Source: Hypericum androsaemum
Taxonomy: Eukaryota; Streptophyta; Magnoliopsida; Malpighiales; Hypericaceae
Assembly (NCBI GenBank): GCA_963995505.1
Contig: OZ023190.1
Location: 7,283,344 to 7,347,343 of the forward strand
Length of the DNA stretch: 64,000 nt
Direction: 5' to 3'
The notes below the pieces were generated by a model. That model was not told the DNA's origin. It was given only the letters and a program-made list of their open reading frames with translations, and ran no database searches. The translations under genes and the position numbers were made by a program. Shown piece by piece: positions 1 to 11,719 of the stretch. Position 1 is the first letter of the stretch. Each line of letters opens with the position of its first letter.

Positions 1-139
1 TGAAGTACATAAACAATTCAACAAAAGAAAAATATAGCATGTCAGCTTCTAGTGATCCATCATTCACGACATCTTTTAAGCTAGTTACGAAATAACATAA
101 TAAATATATTAAAGTTAATCGCAAAGTATATTATATATA

Positions 140-420
140 TTATCAATACGGTCTAACAAGGGTCTGACTAGAGTCTAATTAGGGTAGAGTCTAAAATAGG
201 GTAAAAATGTAAGGGTAGGGTTCGACCTACAGAATCTAGCTATGGATTCATACCGTACTCTAGACCCTACCTCTAAACATGGACTCATACCCATACCCTA
301 CCCTAGACCCAGTCAAAGTCAACATACCCTAAACCCGTAAGATAAGAATAGGGTCCGACCCTCAAGGTATGGATATTTCTACCATCCTAGATCTTCAGTT
401 GGGTTTCCAGAGGGTAGGTG
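140..420. repeat. AGGGT/GACCC-rich degenerate repeat
   Basis: This stretch is built from many diverged copies of short words such as AGGGTA, GGGTCTAGA and their complements TACCCT and TCTAGACCC, first mostly on one strand and then on the other. That arrangement gives it a loose inverted-repeat character. Small hAT-type elements with a repeated internal motif look like this, but I found no clean terminal repeats or target-site duplication. It is neither a telomere array nor coding. Confidence 0.4.
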
Positions 421-3190
421 CTTAGTACTTCCTAGTACTTGGCTTTCTGGTTTATTTCTGTAGCTTTAAATGAGCAATTTTTTTGGTTCTTTATCTATAA
501 TTTTTTTAGCATCCACAACTGTCCCACCTCAAAATAAAACATGACAACCGCCATAAGGTATAAATACCTCGTCGGCATCATGCTTTATTTTAATACGAAT
601 TCCAAATATCCAGTACTTAAATGAAATAAGAAACCCGAACAATAGAAAATCCAAGTATTAAGTCTTAATTTCGGAAGACAATAAAATGACGTTGCTAATT
701 CAAACCAAAGGACGTGTCGATGCATGGACGCCCAATTTTCTACGACATCTATTCCCGAACCGTAACCCCACCTTTGTGATCAACATATGACTTGTGGTGA
801 GTTACTAAATTCAGTAAGCGGACAACAATTAACAAAAAAATAATAATTACAGATAGACTTAATATTTATAGACAAAATCAATGTACTATATAAATCATAA
901 CAAAACTCTGGCAGTTAACAGAAACAGAGACCAAATTTTCGTAAGGCACAGATAAAGACTCTTTCGTTCCCGTAAAGTGTGCCTAAAAGATGTAAAAATA
1001 TTCCTACCACGAGTCCAGACAATTCTTACGCTCCTTCTCCATTCAATTACACACACCTCATATTACTCGGAACATTTTTAAACAGTGTGTAAACTACGAG
1101 GCCGAGAAAGCATAGGAATAATCCCGCATATCAGAACAGAAACAGACATAGAAAATGGATACAATCATACTGACATATCAGAGAAGTCAGAAATCATACA
1201 AAAACTGGAAGTCGGATACCATATTGAAATCGAACCAAAATCAGGACCAAAATAATTACAGATTAACAGAATAAACTGAATCGCATAGAAACAAGTTTCC
1301 AACAACACATATAAACATATATATTTCGAAAACCATAAAACCCTAACATCGAGGTCACATAAAACCACTTATCTTTCGTAGCCTCAAAACCCTCTCTTAG
1401 TTCCCTGGTCAGTCTTCCAACAATGTTTCTGAAATCCTACACGAATCTCATATTATTTGCCTAAGGAGCCAACCATCTAAACCTGAGGGAAAAAGAGGGA
1501 AGGAACGAGTCTTACCCTCCCTTATCAACGGATTTTGCAAATTCTCTTGAGGCTGAATCGTCTGTTGGTTTGTTTGTCTCACCTTTTTGGGAGAAAAAAG
1601 ATAGCACTCATGTGTTTTCTTATAGTATCCGCAGGTCAGAAAAGGAGGCAACAACCAGGTTACTTACTCTTTGCTTGCAGAGAAACTACTATGGCTCCGT
1701 CCTCTCCTAACTCGTCCGCCTCTGCCAGAGTGGACAATTCGCCTTAAGATAAAGGAAGATTTCGTGAGTGCTTCGGGTGAAGAACAAAAGGATGGCCTGA
1801 CCATTTTAAATAAATTTCGGGGCTAAAAACCCTAGCTAGGGTTACTCGGTTGTAATTATTAAAAAAAAATTTTGTTTTGCTTAATGTGCTAGGGTCTAAA
1901 GCTTCTCAGTCGGTAAGATTTCTGGGTTGTTCCTCTTTCACATTCATTTTTCTCTTTAATTCTCAAGTTGGTATCGTTCTTGGGGTTGAAAACAAAAATG
2001 CATGATTTCTTAGAGAGGGTTATTTTGGTGATGAGATTGAAGGTTGAAGATCACAGTTTATTGGGGTTTAAAAAAATATAAAATTTGGGACTAATATGAT
2101 AATTTACTCATAAACCATGTCATTGTCGAATCATCTCAATCATTACTAACCAGGTTGCCTTGCAATCAACGAAACGACGCCGTTTCACAAATTTTGTACC
2201 CGGACTGTCCGGGCTTTTAATTGGAATATGTTTGACTCAATTGATAGATTTTAAATCACATGATACTTAAATAATTTTTTGCGATACCATACAGTAGTAA
2301 AATAGACTTTTTTCATAATATTATTATAGAGGATACACTATATAGATTAGAGAGTTAACTCGCACGGGTGGTTAACATGTAAATTTTGGTATCAAACACT
2401 AATCATCATCCTGGTGATCTAAAGAAGAAACCTTTTACGGACCTAAAACCTTTTACGGATTGGAAAGAGGTTAGTTTGATTAGATGTACCTGGTTTGACT
2501 GTTTAATTTTTAGAAGGTCTTTTGCCCCTAGTTTTCTATAAAAAAATGTTTTTACGTCCAGTTGCCTGAACTACACATGAGCAAGGTGTTGTTGCCAAAT
2601 CATATGATTTTCAGGTGGAACTTGGTTGTTGAAAGCGGACTTTAATTTTGGACTGTTGTGTTCGTTCTCTCCTCCGTGAGTATCTGTGAAGTTGTGTTCC
2701 CCGAATCTACAATGCAATAGCAGGGGAAGAAGCCGGAACAGACTTGAAGAACACAATGCCTGCAATTGTTTTGCTAAGGGCCAATGTCTTGGCCATTGGC
2801 GACATACAAGTAGTTGTCTAGGAAAAGTGTTGGCGGGATAAAAGAGTTGCGAAAGTGCTGATGAAAGCTAAGTGCATTTGACTGCAATTCTATTTAAATA
2901 AGGTGCATTTCTAAAATGGATATTTAGGCACTTGGAAGTATTTAAATAGAACACCATTTATAGTAAAAAAAGATAGGTCCGGAATAATTCCCACAAGCTC
3001 CGGGCCGGATTTGGTGCGGGCACTAATAGGCCCAATCTGTGCCACGCGGGAACGAATCTCAGCCATCCGATTCATCTAAAAAGGCGCGACCCCAAATCCA
3101 CTGGTGGTGGCTATCCGCGTGTCCCTAGGGGCATTTTTGAGTTTTGGTGCAAAAGCCACGTCCCCTTGAGTCGTGTGTGACCTAACATGC
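421..3190. other. Intergenic DNA without a supportable gene
   Basis: Short open frames occur on both strands, for example near 1448-1747 and 2571-2765. None shows a recognisable domain, convincing codon structure or splice pattern. AT-rich sequence dominates. A GC-richer patch lies at about 2990-3190, just left of the copia-A insertion. At 2173-2186 there is an AAACGACGCCGTTT word. I see no RNA gene. Confidence 0.5.
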
Positions 3191-3194
3191 ATAT

Positions 3195-3946
3195 TGTTGG
3201 AAAAAGGAGCAAAAAGAACCATTTAAAAATGAGTTTTTCTAAAGGGGTCAAATGGGAGTTGACTAGTTTTGTACCACATTGGAAAGTACAAGGATGAATG
3301 TCATGTTTAAAAGGAAGTATGTGTTACTGGGCTTGTAAAGAGCTTCTGAGAAGAATAGGCCTCGCGCACATGTGGTGGGCCGAAATTGGGGTCGTTCAGT
3401 GTATTTCGACAATTGCCCCCCAACCCCACCCCCTGCGCGTACGATATAGATGCCTCACCATCTTTTTGTTTTTGAAAATAAAATGGGCTTAAATGAGATG
3501 GTGGATTTATGAGAGGTGTTAAAATCCGAATTTATCAATAGCTTTTAATGGCCTACATTTAAAAGGAGAAATAATCACTTATTTCCAAAATCCGTAACAG
3601 CCAACTTCGGTTTTGAATTTTAAATCTTCCCCATTTATTCTTTAGACATTTTTATCTTTTAATTTGAAAAACTTGGCTGTTGCACAATAAATTCGTAGCT
3701 AACTTTAATGCCCGATTTTATTAGCCCATCACATACTTGAGCTATATTAGGAGGTCAACCTCTCCTTTTGATTCCGAGTGATTGTCTTTGGTCTTGTTAG
3801 ATTACTTGTTGCCCGTATTCATTAGAATTCGAAAGGATCTGTTTAATCTTGGAGAACTACACCCACCGGTGAAATAGTTCTTAAAGACAGCGTCTCCTAC
3901 GCGACTCAGATCGTTATTTTTCCAGTTTCCAGCTTTCTCTCCAACA
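3195..3946 (+). repeat. Copia-A 5' LTR
   Basis: It matches 8553-9431 from TGTTGG to CCAACA. Relative to the 3' LTR it lacks one copy of a 132-bp duplication and about 45 bp around position 3764. It carries an extra stretch near 3842-3880. Confidence 0.9.
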
Positions 3947-3958
3947 ATCTTAAGAACT

Positions 3959-5340
3959 ATGGCCTCTACTGATGAAAATTTCATCTCTGCTGGTGCCAAT
4001 GCCGCTCCTGCTCCTGCCAACCCTGACGATGCTGTCCTCCCTCAGGTTGAGCCTGGTTTTGTTCCTCCCCCGGTCGTGCCTTCGCAGCATGTAGGAGTCC
4101 ATAGTGTTGCACCTACCGCGGTCGCCTATGCCAAGCCTTTTCCGGATATCTCTAAAATTGAGATATTCAGCTGTGTCAACTACAAGAGGTGGTAGGAGCA
4201 AGTGCATACTGTTCTTGACATGCATGGGGTGGCTTCCGCTCTTGTCACCGCAAAACCTCCTGCTGAAGCAGCCCTGCCGGTGCAAGAGACTTGGCTATAT
4301 GCCAACAAGGTATGCATGCATACGATTATCAGTCCTTTATCTAACAACCTCTTCGATGTCTACTGTTCGTACAAAAGGGAGATATTAGAGTCCATAAGGG
4401 TGATGTAAACTGCGGAGGATATCGGGAAGCAAAAGTTTGTGACGGAGAACTTCTACCGTTGGGAGATGACTGATGACAAAGACATCAAGCTACAGATCAA
4501 CGAATACCACAAGCTATTGGGAGATCTTAAGGCGGAGAATATTATTTTACCTGATGAGTTTGTTACAGGTATTCTTATAGAAAAGTTGCCAGATTCGTGG
4601 AAGGTGTACAAGCAATATTTGAAGCATAAGCACAAGCCAATGACGTTGACCGACCTTATCACTCACATCATCATTGAAGATACTAACCGAAAGGAGATGC
4701 TTGCTGCAAAGGCCAAGGCGATAACTTCAAAGGCCAATTTGGTGGTAAACTCAAACAACAAGAAGAGGTATGATAAAAAGAAACCCGATTCATATCCTAA
4801 TTTCACAAATACCCGTTTTAAGAAGAGAAGGGCGTGCTTTGTGTGTGGGAAATATGGTCATGTTGCTCGCTTTTATGGCCATAAAAAGGGAGAGTATAAT
4901 CCTCCTAAACCTAAAGTAAATTTGGTTGAAGGAGATGATATTATTATTGATGTTGTTTCTGAAGTCAACATGATGATTACTCAAAATAAATGGGTGTTCG
5001 ACTATGGTGCCACGAGGCACATATGCGCTAACAAAAGTGTGTTTACCTCCTACACTCTGGTAGGGGATGGAGGAGAACATGTGTTCCTTGGTGATTCTTG
5101 AACTACTCCGGTTCTTGAAAAAGGAAAGGTTCTTCTCAAGTTGACTTCGGAAAAGACATTGGCTCTAAATGATGTGTATAATGTACCCACTATCCGAGCT
5201 AACCTCATTTCGGTTGCTCTATTGGGAAAGGTTGGCGTCAAAGTGACTTTTGAATCTGATAAGATTGTGATGACTAGGAACAATGTATTTGTGAGAAAAG
5301 GATATTGTGATCAGGGACTTTTTGTGCTTAATATTTTGAG
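3959..5340 (+). pseudogene. Copia-A gag and protease, disrupted
   Basis: This is the capsid-like gag followed by the aspartic protease of a Ty1/copia polyprotein. The ATG at 3959 is 13 bases after the LTR. An in-frame TAG interrupts gag at about 4193, and the frame resumes from about 4439. The zinc knuckle at about 4834-4875 reads CFVCGKYGHVARFY, so the last Cys of CX2CX4HX4C is replaced by Tyr. The protease active site at about 4993 reads FDYGAT, with Tyr where copia proteases have Ser or Thr before Gly. A TGA at 5099 splits the protease, whose second half (DVYNVP, LISVALL) continues to 5338. In the intact family this product forms the particle and processes the polyprotein; this copy should be inactive. 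Confidence 0.9.
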
Positions 5341-5343
5341 AAC

Positions 5344-6243
5344 ATGAATGAGAATGCATCTTCTTCCACTTATATGATTGATTCATTTGATATGTGGCAT
5401 GCTAGGCTAGGACATGTGAGTGCACCTTATATTAAACAAATGAAAAATCAAGGTTTAATTTCAGTAACAGAAAATAATCTAATAAATAAATGTGGTATTT
5501 GTGTAGAGTCTAAATTAGCTAAAAAGGTGAAACATGAAGTTCAAAGAGAAACCGAACTCTTTAATTTGATTCACACAGATTTAGGAGATCTTAAACAAAC
5601 TATGTCTAGGGGCGGTAAGAAATATTACATAACTTTTATAGATTACTTTTCTAGATACACGAAGATATTTTTGCTTAGACATAAAGATGAGGCTTTTGAT
5701 GTATTTCTCTTATATAAGGCTGAAGTAGAAAATTAATTAAATAAATGAATAAAGAGAGTTAGGTCGGATAGAGGTGCCGAGTATGTGTTATTTAACGAAT
5801 ATTGTGAAAAAGAAGGAATAATTCATAAAATAACACTACCATGTTCACCTGAGTCTAATGGGATAGCCGAGAGGAAAAATAGGACATTAAAAGAGATGAT
5901 GAATACTTTATTAATAAGTTCCTCCGCTCCTAATAATCGTTGGGGTGAAGCTTTGTTAACCGTGTGTCATTTGCAAAATAGGATACCGTATAAGAAAACT
6001 GGAATAACCCCTTATGAATTATGGAAAGGGTATAAGCCTAATTTGAAATATTTAAAAGTGTGGGGGTGCTTAGCTAAAGTGATGTTACCGGATCCTAAGA
6101 AAAGAAAAATAGGTTCGAAAAATTTCGATTGTTTATTTATTGGAAATGCTCATAATAGTGTTGTATATAGATTTTTAGTGTTAAAAAGTGATGTGCTTTA
6201 TGTGAACACTATTGTAGAGACAAAAAATGCTGAATTTTTTTGA
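5344..6243 (+). pseudogene. Copia-A integrase, disrupted
   Basis: The segment begins with the GAG-pre-integrase region and the HHCC zinc-binding segment (WHARLGH near 5395, then CGIC near 5490). It continues into the rve catalytic core, with HTDLGDL near 5572 holding the first Asp, DRGAEY near 5769 the second, and SPESNGIAERKNR near 5848 the Glu. Stops at about 5735 and in the following bases separate the first and second thirds of the core. The C-terminal part (WGCLAKVMLPDP, FIGNAHNSVVYRF) is typical of copia integrases. The family function is insertion of the cDNA into the host chromosome. Confidence 0.9.
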
Positions 6244-6399
6244 AAATATTTTTCCTTTGAAAATTGAAAAATTTCGTGTTCATGATGTTAATGGGGAAAA
6301 TAATGAGGTAGCATCTATAGAAAATGGAAATGAAAATTTTCAAGAGGAATTAAGAAGGAGTAAAAGGCAAAGAAAATAAACTTCTTTTGGAAATGATTT

Positions 6400-7963
6400 T
6401 TATACTTTTCTTCTAGATAATGAGCCTCAAGATTTTTCAGAAGCTATTTCTTCTTCTGAAGCTCCAACGTGGAAAGAAGCAATAAGAAGTGAGATTGATT
6501 CCATTTTAAAAAATAAAACTTAGATTTTGACTAATTTGCCACCGGGTGCTAAAACTATTGGTAGTAAATGGATTTTCAAAAGAAAATATAATCTGGATGG
6601 ATCAATTGATAAGCATAAGGCTAGATTAGTAGCAAGAGATTTTACGCAAAAATAAAATATAAATTATTTTGATACTTTTGCCCCGGTGACTAGGATTGCT
6701 TCGATACGTGTTTTGATTACTTTGGCCTCGATTTATAAATTGGTAATACATCAAATGGATGTTAAAACGATATTTCTAAATGGTAATTTAGATGAAGAAA
6801 TTTATATGAAACAACCAGAGGGATGTGTAGTTTCGGGCCAAGAAAATAAAGTGTGTAAATTAATTAAATCTTTGTATGGTTTAAAACAAGCGCCAAAATA
6901 ATGGCATGAAAAATTTGATCTTACTTTACTTGATGATGGTTTCACTTCGGTTGAAGTTGATAAGTGTGTATATACTAAAGTGATAGATGGTGATTGTGTG
7001 ATTGTTTGCTTATATGTTGATGACATGCTTATATTTGGCACTTGTGTTGATGTCGTACTTGATACAAGGAGGTTTCTTGCTTCTAAATTTGACATGAAAG
7101 ATATGGGTGAAGCAAAGGTGATATTGGGTGTGGAAATCACAAGGAAAGGTAATAGCATTATGCAAACACAAGAATATTATGTGGAGAAGCTTCTTCGGAA
7201 GTTTGATTATCTCAATGAGAAACCTGTGGCTACTCCTTATGATGGAAGCATTCAATTGAAGAAAAATTGAGGCGATCCTATCGCTCAAAATGAGTATGCA
7301 CAAAGAATTGGGAGTTTGTTTCATTTGATGAATTTCTCTCGACTGGATATAGCTTATGCTGTAGGAAGATTGAGTAGATATACTCAAAATCCCGGTGATG
7401 AACATTGGGAAGCTTTGTTGAGAGTGATGAAGTATTTGAGATATACCATGAACTATGGTATTGTATATAGTGGATTTCTCGCTATATTGGAAGGATATAG
7501 CGATGCTAACTGGATCTCTGATTCAGATGAGACAAAATCTACGAGTGGTTATATATTCACCCTTGGAGGTGGTGTGGTTAGTTGGAGGTCAACCAAACAA
7601 ACAATAATAGCAAGATCTACCATGGAGTCAGAGTTTGTAGCTCTAGAATTAGCGGGTAGTGAAGCTGATTGGTTAAAGAACTTCCTTATGAGTATTCCTT
7701 TAGGAATAAAGCCGACACCCTCGGTGTCAATGCATTGTGATTGTCAAGCGGCAATAGCCGTTGCTAAGAATAAGTCATTCAATAGCAAAAGTCGGCATAT
7801 TAAATTGAGACATAATGTGGTTAAGCAGCTGCTAAGAGATGGAGTAATCTCCATAGACTATGTGAAGTCAGAAGTGAATTTGGCCGATCCATTGACTAAA
7901 CCCTTGAATAAAAGGGTCACATATGAAACATCGAGAAGAATGGGACTTAAGCCGAATTGCTAG
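6400..7963 (+). pseudogene. Copia-A reverse transcriptase and RNase H, disrupted
   Basis: The reverse transcriptase begins around 6430 and shows KWIFKRKYNLDGS, DVKTIFLNG and SLYGLKQAPK. The catalytic YVDDML motif is at about 7013-7030. The RNase H part follows with [20 protein letters not shown] and [14 protein letters not shown], ending at the TAG at 7961. Premature stops fall at about 6522, 6652, 6899 and 7267. The catalytic residues are still legible, so decay is by scattered nonsense changes rather than domain loss. The strand and order (integrase before reverse transcriptase) fix the superfamily as Ty1/copia. Confidence 0.92.
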
Positions 7964-8552
7964 ATTGACGGTGATGGGAACCCAACCTTTGTGATTAGAG
8001 ATCCCATGAAGAAGGTTCATATGGGTAATAACAAGTCACGAGTTAATCACTCTAGTACTAAAATTTGGTCCCTTTCCTATGGTGTGGGTGTAAGAGTACT
8101 AGATTGCACTGTGGTAGGATAAACTAAAAGTTTTTAATGATCTTATAGCCCTTGATAAAGGTGGCGTATAAAGTACAATATACGCTTGATAAGGTCACCT
8201 ATATGGGTGTCACGTGGAGCCGCTCGTATGAGATTGTGGCTTAATCTCTGGAGCACTCATGAATTACCGGGCTGTGCGCATGGCCATTTTAGCGTGAAAC
8301 AGCGATAACGACAAGAAATGCAGGGGTGAGGTATGGCTTGTAGGGTTCAGGTATACAACATAGTGATCATAATTCATAGAAGTTAAGATAATTTAATCAT
8401 GACACTTGTATAACTTCCCTATTAGTCTAAGGTCTGGTTCATAGTCTGCGAGACACCAGTGCTGATGCACCTGCATCCATATAGTTACTCGAAAATATTT
8501 CAAATTTTTTCGCTATGTATATCAGTAAAAAATATTTGAAATAGTGGGGGAT
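7964..8552 (+). other. Copia-A 3' non-coding region with polypurine tract
   Basis: About 590 bases without an open frame separate the RNase H stop from the 3' LTR. They end in the purine run ATAGTGGGGGA (8541-8551) directly before TGTTGG, the usual plus-strand primer position. A non-coding block of similar size and layout lies between RNase H and the 3' LTR of copia-B. Confidence 0.85.
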
Positions 8553-9431
8553 TGTTGGAAAAAAGAGCAAAAATAACCATTTAAAAATGAGTTTTTCTAA
8601 ATGGGAGTTGACTAGCCTTGTACCACATTAGAAAGTGCAAGGATGAATGTCATGTTTAAAAGAAAGTATGTGTTATTGGGCTTGTAAAGAGCTTGTGAGA
8701 AGAATAGGCCTCTCGCGCATGTGGTGGGCCAAAATTGGGGTCATTCAGTATATTTCGACAATTTTGCCCCCCGGATGAATGTCATGTTTAAAAAGAAGTA
8801 TGTGTTATTGAGCTTGTAAAGAGCTTGTGAGAAGAATAGGCCTCACGCGCATGTGGTGGGCCGAAATTGGGGTCGTTCAATATGTATTTTTACAATTTCG
8901 GCTCACCATTTTTTTATTTTTGAAAATAAAAATAAAATGGGCTTAAATGAGATGGTGGATTTATGAGAGGTATTACAAAGTTGTAATTGCCTACCATAAA
9001 ATTCGAATTTATCAATGGCTTTTAATGGCCTACATTTAAAAGGGGAAATCATCACTTAAATCCAAAATCCGTAACAGCCAACTTCGGTTTTGAATTTTAA
9101 ATCTTCCCCATTTATTCTTTAAACGTTTTTTATCTTTTAATTTAAAAAACTTGGCTGTTACACAATAAATTCGTAGCTAACTTTAATGCCCGATTTTATT
9201 AGCCCATCACATACTTGAGCTATATTAGGAGGTCAACCTCCTGAGTTGAAGATGCGCGGAAAAACTTGCCACTATTGTTCATTTTGATTCCGTGTGATTG
9301 TCTTTGGTCTTGTTAGATTACTTGTTGCCTGTATTTGTTAGAATTCAGAAAGATTTGTTTAGTTCTTAAGGACAGCGTCTCTTATGCGATTCAAATCGTT
9401 ATTTGTCCAGTTTCGAGCTTTCTCTCCAACA
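8553..9431 (+). repeat. Copia-A 3' LTR with internal tandem duplication
   Basis: It is homologous to 3195-3946. A unit of about 132 bp starting GGATGAATGTCATG occurs twice in tandem, at 8641 and 8773, while the 5' LTR has it once. The two LTRs are identical when an element inserts, so this duplication probably arose later. Confidence 0.9.
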
Positions 9432-9724
9432 CATTTAATACGAATGTCCTTTCCCTAAAAAGACATATTTTTTTCGCGTGTCCCCGTGTTCTTTATTAAT
9501 ATCTCTACTTCTTTTCCTTTTTTTAATATTTAATGGGTCACTCATTGATTGCTTTTTTTTAATAATTACGAATCATTGATTGCTTGGATGGGTGGTGATG
9601 TGATGGGCGATGAATGGCTTGTTGCATTTTTTATTTAATGAAAAGGAAGATCTATTTATTTGTTTAGTGTTATGAAATAGCTTTTTTTTCGTTAATTTGA
9701 ACTTTGGGATATTTTGTCAATTTG

Positions 9725-10380
9725 ATAAAAAGGCAGACTCGATTACGATTCAATGAGATATTCCGAACAGGTATAATTAAATGACACGAGATATTACGAT
9801 TAAATGGTAGGCTCGGTTACAATTAAATGGCATCCCAGTTACGATAAAAAGTCGTGATTGGTTACGATCAATTGTCATGCCCAAGTACGATAAAAAGATA
9901 TGCTTGGTTACGATCAATTGGCATGCCCGGGTATGATAAAAAGACATGCTTGGTTACGATCAATTGTCATGCCAAGTTAATATTTAATAATAGGAACATA
10001 TAAATTAAATATTTATAATAAAAACTTCAATAAAAAAATAAATTAGAAGTCTTTTATGGCTAAATGGCATGTCCGATAACTTATAATGAATTAAATAATT
10101 AAACAAATGGTAGGTCTAGTTTCCATAAATTGGCATGCTCGGTTAGGTAAAATGGCATGTTCATTAAATAATTAATAAATTTTTTAATAAATTAATTAAA
10201 TGACATGCTCGATTATGTCTATATGGCATGCCCGATTATGATAAAATGGCAGACCTGTTTATGTTTAAATGGTAGCCCGATTAATATTTAATAAACTTAT
10301 AAAAAATTAAATAATTAAACAAATGGGAGATCTGCTTACGATAAATTGGCATGCCCGGTTACGTAAAATGGCATTAATAC
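9725..10380 (+). repeat. Degenerate minisatellite, plus orientation
   Basis: Roughly fifteen to twenty diverged units recur, combining a part like ATGGCATGCCCGG with a part like TTACGATAAAA or TTACGATCAATT. Spacing is irregular, from about 22 to 50 bases. The array is interrupted by AT-rich stretches. The same words reappear in reverse orientation at 48196-48330. No coding potential is seen. Confidence 0.7.
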
Positions 10381-11699
10381 GTACAATAAAAAATAAAATA
10401 ATTATTTAAATAATATATCACTTTGATTTGTTTTTGTATAATATACAAATAAAGATCATATTAAAAAATAAAAAAAGACATTGTGACCATGCGTCCAAAA
10501 TCCCCCCAAATTCGCCCCACAAGTTCATAATCCTGCATTCCGCAACCCGCAACCTAGCCCGGGCCGCACCAAACGGGGGCAGGGAGCACACATGCGTGCA
10601 TTATGAGCCAAACAGATAGACGGCGCGAGAAGTTCGTCCCTTTTCTCGAGTTTATTTATGCTAGACTTTGAATTCCTTTCAAACTTAATAGTTTAGGTGA
10701 TACCATGATAGCTCTTAAGGAATTATGAGAGAGTTTTAAAATCCTTCATAATTATCAGATCTTTTACTAATATAATTGATTTGATTTTTTAAAGAACCCT
10801 ACTCGTACAATGATATATATCGTAATTTAGTGCCAGATCTATATTAATATTAAAAAATGTGAGTATATTCAATTACGGATGCAATGTTATATGAGATTAT
10901 TATAAAATGGGAGTATATCTAATTGACATATTTTTTTGGGTGCATTTTCAATAAGTTGTAGCGTTTTCTCCATTTTGCGGTGTGTTTTGTCTTAACATAA
11001 TTAACAATAATGTGTTGAAAGTGTCCGCACAAAAATGGCTAATTTCGACATTCTCTTGTTCAGAAAGACGAATGAGATGAACTAGGTCCGCGTTTAATTT
11101 AATCGGATTACATAATAAATCAAAAAATCATTTCATCCGATAAGAAATATCGGATTACAATCAGGGAATTCAAAATTTCCTCCATCCGACAAAAAAAATC
11201 CGAAATCGGGAAACGCGTCCCATCAATTTGATCAGATTTTAGATGGACACCAATTTGAGATGGTTTGAATTTGGTTTGGAATGGGTCGATTCTGAACTGT
11301 TTAGAACGAAAGATACGTGAAATTTGTTTTTGCAAAAATGTTAAAACACAGAGATAAAAATAAAAAAAGTCATGTGCGGTTGGGGATCACCGACATGTCA
11401 TTATCGATAACTGGGTATGTCAGTGTCGTAACCGGGGCATCCATTGTTAATACCGAAGCATGCTATTATCGATCCTTCAATTCAAACAGTCTGAAATGAC
11501 CCCTTCATTCCGGACCCAATCTACTGCCAATTTGAGAATAATTTTGAAACCAACCCCAAAATTGACGCTTGATAGAGATTTTTCCACGACCTGGACAAGC
11601 AAGACTAATAAGATTCATAATGTTCCATTAATTAGCCCAAGTCAAGAAGGATGAACAGCCCATTTTATACATGACAATGATAAAATCAATTTAGACGAT
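10381..11699. other. AT-rich intergenic DNA, no gene seen
   Basis: The only open frames are short and unrecognised, and base composition is strongly AT. A small GC-rich patch lies at 10500-10640. The stretch ends at the target duplication of the SINE that hosts MULE-1. Confidence 0.5.
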
Positions 11700-11719
11700 T
11701 TGCTATGCAATATTTTTTT

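Larger units (their letters stand above)
3195..9431 (+). mobile_element. Copia-A: full-length, decayed Ty1/copia LTR retrotransposon
   Basis: The element runs from TGTTGG to CCAACA with LTRs of about 752 and 879 bp. Between them lie gag, protease, integrase, reverse transcriptase and RNase H in the Ty1/copia order, followed by about 590 bp of non-coding sequence and a polypurine tract. The 5-bp flanks are catat on the left and cattt on the right, a target-site duplication with one mismatch. Every domain carries stops, so the copy cannot move by itself. Two oddities stand out. No methionyl-tRNA primer site (usually TGGTATCAGAGC) follows the 5' LTR, where CCAACA runs almost directly into the gag start. 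The two LTRs also differ by several indels, which together with the stops suggests an old insertion. Confidence 0.93.

Noticed and set aside
1448..1747. Possible small gene with ATGGCTCCG start at 1691 after a TTGCAG acceptor-like word
   Set aside because: The frame is only 19 codons after that ATG, without domain or partner exon. Not enough to call a gene.
3950..4285. Minus-strand open frame opposite copia-A gag
   Set aside because: It is a shadow of gag. The plus strand shows clear gag motifs and the minus frame has no recognisable domain.
9725..10380. CRISPR-like array
   Set aside because: Units are degenerate, unevenly spaced and without distinct spacers, and the DNA is plant nuclear.
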